This document shows, one piece after another, positions 14,731 through 22,536 of a stretch of 64,000 nt of DNA. Every line of letters begins with the position of its first letter. The first letter of the stretch is position 1. The notes under the pieces are model-generated. The model was given only the letters and a program-made list of their open reading frames with translations, had not been told where the DNA came from and did no database searches. The DNA comes from Marinicella sp. Its GTDB lineage: Bacteria; Pseudomonadota; Gammaproteobacteria; Xanthomonadales; Marinicellaceae. The stretch spans positions 1 through 64,000 of the forward strand of contig JANQRW010000055.1 in the NCBI GenBank assembly GCA_028284365.1, written 5' to 3'. The position numbers and the translations under genes are program-made.

Positions 14731-16209
14731 ATGAAACTATTTGTCTTGTTGTTAACCTTTTACGCCTTTGATGTTTTTGCTGAAGTCAGTCTGCACAACC
14801 AAAAACATGATGAACTTTTAGTTACCAATGCCATGATAGTGGTCGGAGTAGGCACACCCGCTGAAGGTCCTTATGATATTCATATCAAAGGCGGCCGCAT
14901 TCATGCTTTAAGTGCTGCTGCAGAGGACGCCAATGTTCGCACTTTGGGTTTGGTACAACTGGATGCCAAAGGAAGTTATGTGTTGCCTGGTTTTATCAAC
15001 ATGCACGCACACACCATGTACACCCGAGCTGGTATTGATATGCCTCAGCCATACCAGCACTATTTGTGGTTGGCCAGTGGCATCACCACCATTCGTGACT
15101 TGGGCAGTGATACCAAAGTAACTTTGAAAGAAAAAGAGTTAAGTGAAAAAGGTGAAATCATTGCGCCGAGGATGTTTGTTTATCCCGGAATATGGGGCAA
15201 CCATCATGAGAAAGACCTTGAGAAAAAGATAACTGACTATCACAAACAAGGTGTGGATGGCCTGAAATTTGGGATGATGGATAAGCAAACTTTTCATCAA
15301 GCATCAAAAATAGCTGCTAAATATGATTTAAAAATTGCCAATCATGTGGGAGTAGAAGACATGACTGCCTGGGATAACATTGAGGCAAGAACCACCACCA
15401 TTGAACATTGGTATGGTGTGCCAGATGCGGCTTTAAACGGAGTTCAAAGCTTTCCTCCGGAGATGAACTATTCCAATGAATTACACCGTTTTCGCTATGC
15501 CGGGCGGTTGTGGCGTGAAGCGGATCAAGAAAAATTACAACGAGTTCTTCAGGGCATGGTTGATGCTGGTGTTGCCTGGGATCCCACGCTGGTGATTTAT
15601 GAGGCCTCTCGTGATTTACAACGAGCAACCTCTTCACCGTGGTTCAAAGATTATCTGCATCCAGGCCTGGAAAAGTTTTTTAGGCCCAGTGCCGACTCGC
15701 ATGGTTCTTTCTTTTGGGGCTGGACCTCAACCGATGAGGTGTATTGGAAAAACAACTATCAAATTTGGTTCAAAGCGTTAAGAGACTTTGAAGACAAAGG
15801 TGGCATCATTACCACTGGTGAAGACGGGGGGTACATTTATCAGCTCTATGGTTTTGGTTATTTGCGTGAACTGATGTTACACCAGGAAGCGGGTTTTCAT
15901 CCTTTGGAAGTGATTAAGCATGCAACTGTTAACTCAGCAAAAGTTTTGGGTCAGCAGGATATGCTTGGACAAATTAGAATCGGGTATACCGCTGATTTGG
16001 TGATAGTCAATGGTAACCCTTTGGCTGACTTAAATGTTCTGTTTCCTAGAAACATTAAACCTTTAACTGGTGATGAATCTACTGGCGGAATTATCTGGAC
16101 CATAAAAGGTGGTACTCCTTACCATGCCCCAACCATGCTCAAAGCTGTGCGAGAGATGGTTCAGGAATCAAGAAAAGATAACCCGATTAATTATTTAGTC
16201 ACCAACTGA
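14731..16209 (+). CDS. Secreted amidohydrolase-family protein
   Basis: A 492-residue enzyme with an N-terminal signal peptide (MKLFVLLLTFYAFDVFA, cut after residue 17), so probably periplasmic. The TIM-barrel amidohydrolase set is present: H-x-H in 'FINMHAHTMYTR', a Lys region 'GVDGLKFGMMD', His in 'IANHVGVED' and 'TTIEHWYG', and Asp in 'TTGEDGG'. The C-terminal small beta-domain is typical ('IRIGYTADLVIVNGNPLADL'). Members include imidazolonepropionase-like and dipeptidase-like hydrolases; the substrate is not readable. Divergent from the His/Tyr-rich gene and convergent with the next. Confidence 0.88.
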   Translation: MKLFVLLLTFYAFDVFAEVSLHNQKHDELLVTNAMIVVGVGTPAEGPYDIHIKGGRIHALSAAAEDANVRTLGLVQLDAKGSYVLPGFINMHAHTMYTRAGIDMPQPYQHYLWLASGITTIRDLGSDTKVTLKEKELSEKGEIIAPRMFVYPGIWGNHHEKDLEKKITDYHKQGVDGLKFGMMDKQTFHQASKIAAKYDLKIANHVGVEDMTAWDNIEARTTTIEHWYGVPDAALNGVQSFPPEMNYSNELHRFRYAGRLWREADQEKLQRVLQGMVDAGVAWDPTLVIYEASRDLQRATSSPWFKDYLHPGLEKFFRPSADSHGSFFWGWTSTDEVYWKNNYQIWFKALRDFEDKGGIITTGEDGGYIYQLYGFGYLRELMLHQEAGFHPLEVIKHATVNSAKVLGQQDMLGQIRIGYTADLVIVNGNPLADLNVLFPRNIKPLTGDESTGGIIWTIKGGTPYHAPTMLKAVREMVQESRKDNPINYLVTN

Positions 16210-16222
16210 TTCAGTAATACGT

Positions 16223-17899
16223 TTAGTCAGAACATAAGTAGTTGAATGAAGTATTGTCGATGCGAACTAAGTTTATGGTTCGAGGGTTTGTTGCTGCTTG
16301 ATTAAAAGTGGCTTTTAAACCATCGCAAGCAGTCATTTCAAGGGTAATTGTGCCCCAGGGAATATTGGTGGGGTTGGTTTCTGGTTCGAAGAAATTGGTG
16401 TCTTCAAATTGTGAAAGCTCAACTTCAATGGATGCTTGGGGAAGCTCGATGTCAGCCACACCAGCTAACCATAAAGGGCTCCCGTTTTCTTGGGTGTAGA
16501 CTGAGACAAATAAATAATTTGAGCCATTGGCGCGCTGTCCCTGGTTGATAACCAGACCTTGATTTTTAATGACGGGATCATGCCAAATGCCAGCAGTAGT
16601 CAGGTTGATATGAGGTGTATCAGCCACTTTAACGATAGATGTTTTGCCAAAACGCCGATCAGAAATTTTCAAAAACACATCGTTTGAATCAGGGCTGGTG
16701 ATTACATCGCGAATAAAACTATCGGAGATTTGTAAGTCCACCGATGATTCTAGGTCTGGGTTTTGGCTCAGTATCCACCTGGAGGGAGTATTACCGTACA
16801 AATGCGCGGAAAAGCGTTCACCTCCAGCGGTTTCATGAACTGTTGGAAAAGGTGCGTGAGCCCCTCCGAGTGACTCATTGTGATTAAGGTCAAAGTCTAA
16901 ATAAAAAACCGTATTTACCGTGGGTGATACATTAGGGATTGTGGTTTGGGTGATGATGTATTCATCAGTAAAGCCCAGGTTTCGCGTAATGACGGCGAAA
17001 TAACCGGGAAATGAAAAACTGGCATCAAAACCGGTTAGTTCGGTATTGAAGCGGTTAAGATTATAGGTGTTTTCATCTGCGGATGTTGACATCGCGTAAA
17101 GGCGGTTTTGGTAACGAAAAATTTTGAATATTTCTGATAGATCTACTTGTTGGCTGAGGTATTTCACTTCACCAGCTTCAGTCACCATGAAAAGCTCTTT
17201 GTTACCATCAAAGCTGTGAGCCAAAACATAACAAGCATCACCCAGAGTGATGCTGTTGCCTGGTCTGACTTCAAATGCAACGGAAAAGTCGGCAGATAAG
17301 TTGGTTATTTCCCTGGCGTGAGAGCGAACCAGAACGGTGTCTTCGCTGCTGTATTGGTTAAGTACTGCCAAAACATCATCAGTAGCGATTGGACAAATAG
17401 AGTTTATGGCTGGTAGGTTAATCATGTGCTCGTAAACTTCTGTACCATTGGTACTGAGCAGGGTATTATCGATTGACCAACCAAATAAATACCCATCAAC
17501 CTGGCTGTGTGTTGAAAACATCGGTTTTAAATCTAATGCTTCAGTGCCTGCAGGCGTGCCATCTGTTTTCCAGAACCTGAATTGTTCGCCAGAAGCTCCA
17601 GCGAAATAAGCAAAGTCGCCAATGGTATAAATGTAGTCAGTAACAAATGTAAACTGATTCAGCGCGCCAGTAAATAGCAGGGTTCTTTCAAAAGAGACCG
17701 TGTTATATGACCACAATTGGCTTTCATCATCATTTTTTGTTTGATAAAGAATGTAATTACCAACCAAAACAGCATTGGCATTTCCAAACTGATGTTCGGG
17801 GGTGGCCTCAAGCAACACATTTCTGGTTTTGGCTGTAGATGTTTCTGTACTCAGCAATAGGGCAGATGCAAACAAGGCCAAAAACACAGTTTTGTTCAT
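16223..17899 (-). CDS. Large secreted protein with ELWxTDGT-like segment and C-terminal beta domain
   Basis: A 558-residue protein with a signal peptide to about residue 24 ('ALFASALLLSTETSTAKT'). The body looks like a beta-propeller: repeated short strands ending in aromatic-Asp motifs, and an 'FRFWKTDGTPAGTEALD' segment like the ELWxTDGTxxGT repeat of secreted proteins. The last ~125 residues follow the pattern 'GIWHDPVIKNQGLVINQGQ...LFVSVYTQENGSPLWLAG...', which I recognise as a C-terminal domain common in secreted proteins of this branch of gammaproteobacteria. No enzyme motif is visible. It ends 14 bases from the convergent amidohydrolase stop. Confidence 0.7.
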   Translation of the reverse strand: MNKTVFLALFASALLLSTETSTAKTRNVLLEATPEHQFGNANAVLVGNYILYQTKNDDESQLWSYNTVSFERTLLFTGALNQFTFVTDYIYTIGDFAYFAGASGEQFRFWKTDGTPAGTEALDLKPMFSTHSQVDGYLFGWSIDNTLLSTNGTEVYEHMINLPAINSICPIATDDVLAVLNQYSSEDTVLVRSHAREITNLSADFSVAFEVRPGNSITLGDACYVLAHSFDGNKELFMVTEAGEVKYLSQQVDLSEIFKIFRYQNRLYAMSTSADENTYNLNRFNTELTGFDASFSFPGYFAVITRNLGFTDEYIITQTTIPNVSPTVNTVFYLDFDLNHNESLGGAHAPFPTVHETAGGERFSAHLYGNTPSRWILSQNPDLESSVDLQISDSFIRDVITSPDSNDVFLKISDRRFGKTSIVKVADTPHINLTTAGIWHDPVIKNQGLVINQGQRANGSNYLFVSVYTQENGSPLWLAGVADIELPQASIEVELSQFEDTNFFEPETNPTNIPWGTITLEMTACDGLKATFNQAATNPRTINLVRIDNTSFNYLCSD

Positions 17900-18034
17900 A
17901 ATGATTTCCCGGTTGGTTCTGACAGCATTTTAACAAATAGGTAAACCAATAGAGTTAAAAAAGAGATTAAAGCACAACCATGAAAATAGTCACAATGTGA
18001 TAACATCTCACTGAATTTAACCAATACCATTCAA

Positions 18035-18457
18035 ATGAAGTATTTACACAGCATGATTCGGGTCAGTAATTTAAATGATACCGTTGACTTTTTTGTTAAT
18101 AAATTGGGCTTCGTTGAGCGCAGCAGGAGAGAAGTTGAGACTGGTCGATTTACCCTGGTGTTTTTGCATGCACCCGGTGACGAATCGGCTGAAGTGGAGT
18201 TGACTTATAACTGGGATGAAACAGGCGGTTATTCAGAAGGACGTAACTTCGGACACTTGGCTTATTTGGTGGATGATATATATGCATTGTGCCAAAACCT
18301 GATGGATCAGGGGGTAACCATTAATCGCCCACCCAGAGATGGTCATATGGCTTTTATTCGTACGCCTGATAATATTTCGATTGAACTCATTCAAAAAGGG
18401 GATGCTTTACCTGAGCAAGAGCCTTGGGCATCTATGGAGAATGTGGGCAGTTGGTAA
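18035..18457 (+). CDS. gloA: Lactoylglutathione lyase (glyoxalase I)
   Basis: A 140-residue VOC protein close to bacterial GloA in length and pattern: 'YLHSMIRVSNLNDTVDFFVNKLGF', 'EVELTYNWDETGGYSEGRNFGHLAYLVDDI', 'PPRDGHMAFIRTPDNISIELIQ'. The four metal ligands are in place as His5, Glu55, His74 and Glu117. The enzyme isomerises the methylglyoxal-glutathione hemithioacetal to S-lactoylglutathione. Cytoplasmic. It stands alone, converging on dgkA 8 bases downstream, with no terminator in that space. Confidence 0.93.
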   Translation: MKYLHSMIRVSNLNDTVDFFVNKLGFVERSRREVETGRFTLVFLHAPGDESAEVELTYNWDETGGYSEGRNFGHLAYLVDDIYALCQNLMDQGVTINRPPRDGHMAFIRTPDNISIELIQKGDALPEQEPWASMENVGSW

Positions 18458-18464
18458 GCTTGGG

Positions 18465-18842
18465 TTAAATTATTAAGTTATGGCAGCTGATCACACCCCA
18501 AGCCAACAAGACAAGCATTTGGGCCATAAAAACTGCCGCTGAACCCATGTCTTTGGCGCGGCCAGCCAATTCATGTCGCTCATCACCACAGACCAAATCA
18601 ACCACTGCTTCAATGGCTGAATTAATGATTTCAACCAATAACACCAACAGACATGAACCTATCAGGAGAATCAACTCGATGCCAGATTGGGCGAGCCAGA
18701 AAGACAAAGGCAATAAGATGATACAGAGGTAAACTTCCATTCGAAAAGAGGCTTCAGCAACATAAGTTGCTTTAAGCCCCTTGAATGACCACTTCATGGC
18801 TTCATAGATTTGTTTGGGTCCGCGGAATCCTGAATCGGCCAT
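18465..18842 (-). CDS. dgkA: Diacylglycerol kinase (prokaryotic, DgkA)
   Basis: A 125-residue inner-membrane enzyme with three transmembrane helices. Conserved DgkA residues are present: 'AEASFRMEVYLC', 'EIINSAIEAVVDLV' and 'HELAGRAKDMGSAAVFMA'. It phosphorylates diacylglycerol to phosphatidate, recycling lipid released by oligosaccharide or envelope modification. It begins 5 bases after gcvPB, so it sits in a minus-strand run TonB receptor - gcvPB - dgkA whose members share no obvious pathway. Confidence 0.96.
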   Translation of the reverse strand: MADSGFRGPKQIYEAMKWSFKGLKATYVAEASFRMEVYLCIILLPLSFWLAQSGIELILLIGSCLLVLLVEIINSAIEAVVDLVCGDERHELAGRAKDMGSAAVFMAQMLVLLAWGVISCHNLII

Positions 18843-18847
18843 ATTGA

Positions 18848-20302
18848 TTATGAAGCGTTTATTTTGTATACCACATTGGGTTGTTTAACTGCCTTCACTT
18901 CATCCATGCGTCTCACTGGTGTGGTGTATGGTGCCTGTTTCAAACAATCCATATTGGTTTTGGCTTTTTCAAGTATTTTTGCCATGGCTTCTACAAAAGC
19001 GTCAATGGACTGTTTGGATTCAGTTTCGGTTGGTTCAATCAATAAACATTCAGCCACCAATAATGGGAAATAAACGGTGGGTGCATGCATGTCTTCATCC
19101 AATAGGGCTTTAGCTAAATCAGAAGCAGTTAAGCCCAACTCTTTGGCCTGTTTTTTTAAAGTCACAATAAACTCATGGCTGGCACGGCGGTTTTTAAAAG
19201 CCAGATCAAAGCCAACTGCTTCCAAGCGTTTCATCAGGTAGTTGGCATTCAAGGTTGCGAATTCGGAAATGCGTTGCATCCCTTGTTTTCCATTGAGTAA
19301 AGCATAAACATAGGCACGGAGGTTTACCCCTGCATTGCCAGCAAAAGCTGAGAGTTGGCCTATGGTTTTGGGCGCTTCTTTTGCGGTAACAAAATGATAC
19401 TCATCACCCCTCTTGCCAACGTAGGGAACTGGCATAAAAGGTAACAAACGCTCACTGACACCAATGGCCCCGGAACCAGGTCCACCACCACCATGTGGTG
19501 TCGAGAAGGTTTTGTGGAGGTTCATGTGGATCACATCAAAACCCATTATGCCGGGATTGGTTTTACCTAAAATGGCATTCAAATTGGCCCCGTCGTAATA
19601 CAACAACCCGCCTGCAGCATGGACTTTCTCAGCGATGACTTTGATTTTACTTTCAAACACGCCTAAAGTTGAAGGGTTGGTGAGCATGATGCCTGCAGTT
19701 TGTGGTCCCAGTACGGCATCCAAGGCATCTAAATCAACATTACCATCTTCATCGGTACGAATCTCTTTGACCTTATAGCCACACATGATGGCGGTGGCTG
19801 GGTTGGTTCCATGTGCTGCATCTGGAACAATGATTTCTCGTCGTTCAAAGTCTTGACGATCATCGTGATAGGCTTTGATCATCGCCACCCCGGAAAACTC
19901 ACCTTGTGCACCAGCCATTGGGGTCAGTGAAACACCCTTCATATTGGTCACGGATTGTAAGATTTGCTGTAAGTGAAACATACAGGCCAAATAGCCTTGT
20001 GACAACCTGGCGTGGGCCAATGGGTGTCTGGCCAAAAACTCATCTTTCATGGCCAAAGAATTACAAGCCCTTGGGTTGTATTTCATGGTGCATGAGCCAA
20101 GCGGATAAAAGTTGGTATCGATGGAAAAATTCTTTTGACTCAGTTTTGTGTAGTGTCTTACCACATCTAATTCGCTGGCTTGTGGCATTCCTAAACGGCT
20201 GCCACGCTGGAATTGTTGAGGAATTAAATGACGGACATCGACTTCGTCAGGAGATTGTGCAGTGGCATTTCTGCCAGGCATGGATTTGTCAAAAATGAGC
20301 AT
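18848..20302 (-). CDS. gcvPB: Glycine dehydrogenase (decarboxylating) subunit 2
   Basis: A 484-residue P-protein beta subunit of the split (alpha/beta) glycine cleavage type. The PLP lysine lies in '[18 protein letters not shown]' (about residue 264). '[18 protein letters not shown]' near the start and '[14 protein letters not shown]' are conserved. With GcvPA, GcvH and GcvT it oxidatively decarboxylates glycine. No other gcv gene occurs in the window; the gene upstream is a TonB receptor 10 bases away, so gcvPA lies elsewhere. Length and motifs suggest it is intact. Confidence 0.96.
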   Translation of the reverse strand: MLIFDKSMPGRNATAQSPDEVDVRHLIPQQFQRGSRLGMPQASELDVVRHYTKLSQKNFSIDTNFYPLGSCTMKYNPRACNSLAMKDEFLARHPLAHARLSQGYLACMFHLQQILQSVTNMKGVSLTPMAGAQGEFSGVAMIKAYHDDRQDFERREIIVPDAAHGTNPATAIMCGYKVKEIRTDEDGNVDLDALDAVLGPQTAGIMLTNPSTLGVFESKIKVIAEKVHAAGGLLYYDGANLNAILGKTNPGIMGFDVIHMNLHKTFSTPHGGGGPGSGAIGVSERLLPFMPVPYVGKRGDEYHFVTAKEAPKTIGQLSAFAGNAGVNLRAYVYALLNGKQGMQRISEFATLNANYLMKRLEAVGFDLAFKNRRASHEFIVTLKKQAKELGLTASDLAKALLDEDMHAPTVYFPLLVAECLLIEPTETESKQSIDAFVEAMAKILEKAKTNMDCLKQAPYTTPVRRMDEVKAVKQPNVVYKINAS

Positions 20303-20312
20303 GATTTAACCC

Positions 20313-22367
20313 TTAAAAATCATAATAAAACGAAGCATGATAATTTCTGCCAGGTGCGTCTAAACCTGAAGCATGTTCGCGGTATTTTTTATCAAAAATA
20401 TTCTCAACCCCCAGTCGAATTTGGCTGTTAATGGCTGGGCGCCAAGTAAAGTGGGTATCATATACCACAAAGCCACCTGTGCCAAATGGATTGAGACGAG
20501 CATCGCGTAAATCTCGGGCACTTAATCGATCTTGAGTTTCTGCAAAACGAACCTGTGATCGGAGGTTCCACTTGGCACTGATGTCTTGTTGATAACCAAT
20601 CACCCCGAAAGTGGGTGGAATTCTGTCGGCAGGCCCCTCGTTACCGTCAGTTTCTTCGGTGCCATGGGTGTGGGTCACATTAACAAATAAGAGGCCACCG
20701 TTGTCAAAATAATAATTTAATTCAGATTCTATGCCGTAAATGTCAACTTCGTTGATGTTTTGTGATTGCACAACATTGCGACCATCGTTGGTGACTTCTC
20801 CAGTTTCAACCGAAGCGATCACGTCTTGGTATCTGGATACAAAGGCAACAATTTCAGCCTGCCAGCCATTGCCAGCATGTTTAAAACCTAAATCAAAAGA
20901 CAGCACCGACTCAGGGTCTAAACTTGGGTTGATGACATTGAAGCGGTTGCCGGAGCGTTCACCAACCTGGCCCAGGTCAAAAATGTTGGGTGGCCTGAAG
21001 CCGCGTCCCACGTTGGCAAAAACGCGATCAGCGTCATTGATTTTATATAACCAGCTCACATGCCAGGTGAAATCAGTGAGGTTGAGTTGGTCATTACTGA
21101 TTTGTGGGCTATTCAAGTCAATGTCATAATCACTGAAACGCCCTCCCAGAGTCAGTTCATGATCACCCAAATATTGATGCCAGTCAGCGTAAATGGCTAT
21201 TTGTTGCATCTTTGATTGATCTGGATATCTTGGGTTTCTGGGAACATTGGTGCCATCAGCCAGCACCCGTTGTCTGGCGCTTGAAATGGTGTCAACAAAG
21301 GTGTCAAAACCATATACCAACAGGTTGGTGTCATTCAGTGCTTTGTTCCAATCAGCCTGTAAGCTCAACAGTTCACTGTTGTTTTGTTCGGTATCAGTAC
21401 GACTACCTGATAGTGGTTGGCTGAATCGATTGTCTGTGATTTTTTGGTAAGCCACATGAAAGTTAGCCATGTCATACCAGTTAGTGGCATTGGCGGTGGT
21501 GTATTTTAAATGTGAAAATAACCTTTCATTGGGTTGGAATTCAAAAATACGAGACTCAGGCTCGGTTTCACCAAAACCAGCTACCAAGTTATCTACACGA
21601 GGTGTTGATGGCTGGTGAGTGTATTGGATATCAAAGATCCAGTTAGATGTATCTGATGTGTTGAAAACCCACTTGTTGTTTATAGAGCGTGAAGTATAAG
21701 CAGTGAAGGGAATGGTTTGACCAGAACCGGTGGTTCTTTGTCCTATATCTTGATAACTGATGCCTATGGTTGAAGCGACTTTATTGTTTCCAAAATCAAG
21801 ACCTGCATGTGATATCCATTTTTCATCAGCAGAATCCCAGGAAGTATATATCTGGCCAGTGATGTCCCACTCATTGGTAAAAAACTCTGGGGTGTGGGTA
21901 AGGACGTTGACCACGCCACCAAGTGCATCGCCACCATATAAAACTGATGATGGGCCACGTACCACTTCAATCTGAGAAGTCATGAATGAATCAACCAATG
22001 CCAGATACTGGTTGGGTGCATTGCGGAAAAAAGCTGTGTTTAAACGCATACCATCAACCAAATGGACGTTTTGCGAACCTTTTAAACCGCGGATAATGGG
22101 TATGGCTTGTCCCGGAGTGGTTTGCTGTATGTAAACACCAGACTCCTGGCGCAATAAGTCGGGTAATAACGTATTGGGTTTGTTTTTTATTTCATCACGG
22201 GTTACTACTGAGACTGCGGTGGCAGAGTCGTTGGTTGAAGTCGCGGTTTTACTGGCAGTTACTTGTAGTGGTGCCAGCGATTCAATGTCTTGGTCATCCA
22301 GTTCTTCCATACCGTCCTGGGCTAAGGCATGGTTAGCAAAAAACAACAGTAAAATACAATGCTTCAT
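20313..22367 (-). CDS. TonB-dependent outer-membrane receptor
   Basis: About 684 residues from ATG 22367 (an in-frame TTG lies at 22385). A signal peptide 'MKHCILLLFFANHALAQ' precedes a plug domain (about 40-155) with 'GVYIQQTTPGQAIPIIRGLKG' and 'VRGPSSVLYGGDALGGVVNV'. A 22-strand barrel follows and ends in 'YHASFYYDF', with a terminal Phe. 'FRPPNIFDL' and 'PESVLSFDLGFKH' are typical of the heme/siderophore branch. A TonB box-like 'LAPLQVTASK' follows the signal peptide. The Fur-like box 42 bases upstream supports iron-regulated uptake of a siderophore or heme; the ligand is not determinable. gcvPB follows in the same direction. Confidence 0.92.
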   Translation of the reverse strand: MKHCILLLFFANHALAQDGMEELDDQDIESLAPLQVTASKTATSTNDSATAVSVVTRDEIKNKPNTLLPDLLRQESGVYIQQTTPGQAIPIIRGLKGSQNVHLVDGMRLNTAFFRNAPNQYLALVDSFMTSQIEVVRGPSSVLYGGDALGGVVNVLTHTPEFFTNEWDITGQIYTSWDSADEKWISHAGLDFGNNKVASTIGISYQDIGQRTTGSGQTIPFTAYTSRSINNKWVFNTSDTSNWIFDIQYTHQPSTPRVDNLVAGFGETEPESRIFEFQPNERLFSHLKYTTANATNWYDMANFHVAYQKITDNRFSQPLSGSRTDTEQNNSELLSLQADWNKALNDTNLLVYGFDTFVDTISSARQRVLADGTNVPRNPRYPDQSKMQQIAIYADWHQYLGDHELTLGGRFSDYDIDLNSPQISNDQLNLTDFTWHVSWLYKINDADRVFANVGRGFRPPNIFDLGQVGERSGNRFNVINPSLDPESVLSFDLGFKHAGNGWQAEIVAFVSRYQDVIASVETGEVTNDGRNVVQSQNINEVDIYGIESELNYYFDNGGLLFVNVTHTHGTEETDGNEGPADRIPPTFGVIGYQQDISAKWNLRSQVRFAETQDRLSARDLRDARLNPFGTGGFVVYDTHFTWRPAINSQIRLGVENIFDKKYREHASGLDAPGRNYHASFYYDF

Positions 22368-22408
22368 GGGTTCGTTTTTGGTCAAAGGCAGGGTAATTTA
22401 CTATGGCT

Positions 22409-22427
22409 GAGAATGAGAATCAATAGA
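22409..22427 (-). promoter_or_regulatory. Fur-box-like operator upstream of the TonB receptor
   Basis: GAGAATGAGAATCAATAGA on the plus strand matches the 19-base Fur consensus (GATAATGATAATCATTATC) at 14 of 19 positions, including both GA-x-AAT hexamers. It lies 42-60 bases before the receptor ATG, where Fur with Fe2+ would block transcription. The remaining ~110 bases to the histidine kinase stop hold nothing recognised. Confidence 0.6.
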
Positions 22428-22536
22428 AGATGGTCTTTCGATGGTAAGACTGCGATAAAGGTGCGCTTATCTGAACGGGAGCTGAATGACATGGCGTCCA
22501 CAACAACATTGTAGGGGTGCATTTGATGTCATCGAT

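Noticed and set aside
17983-17998. TCACA-A-TGTGA dyad upstream of gloA considered as a CRP site
   Set aside because: CRP needs TGTGA before TCACA with six bases between; here the order is reversed with one base between.
18465-22367. TonB receptor, gcvPB and dgkA taken as one pathway
   Set aside because: Close spacing is real, but the three functions share no known pathway; treated only as a transcript observation.
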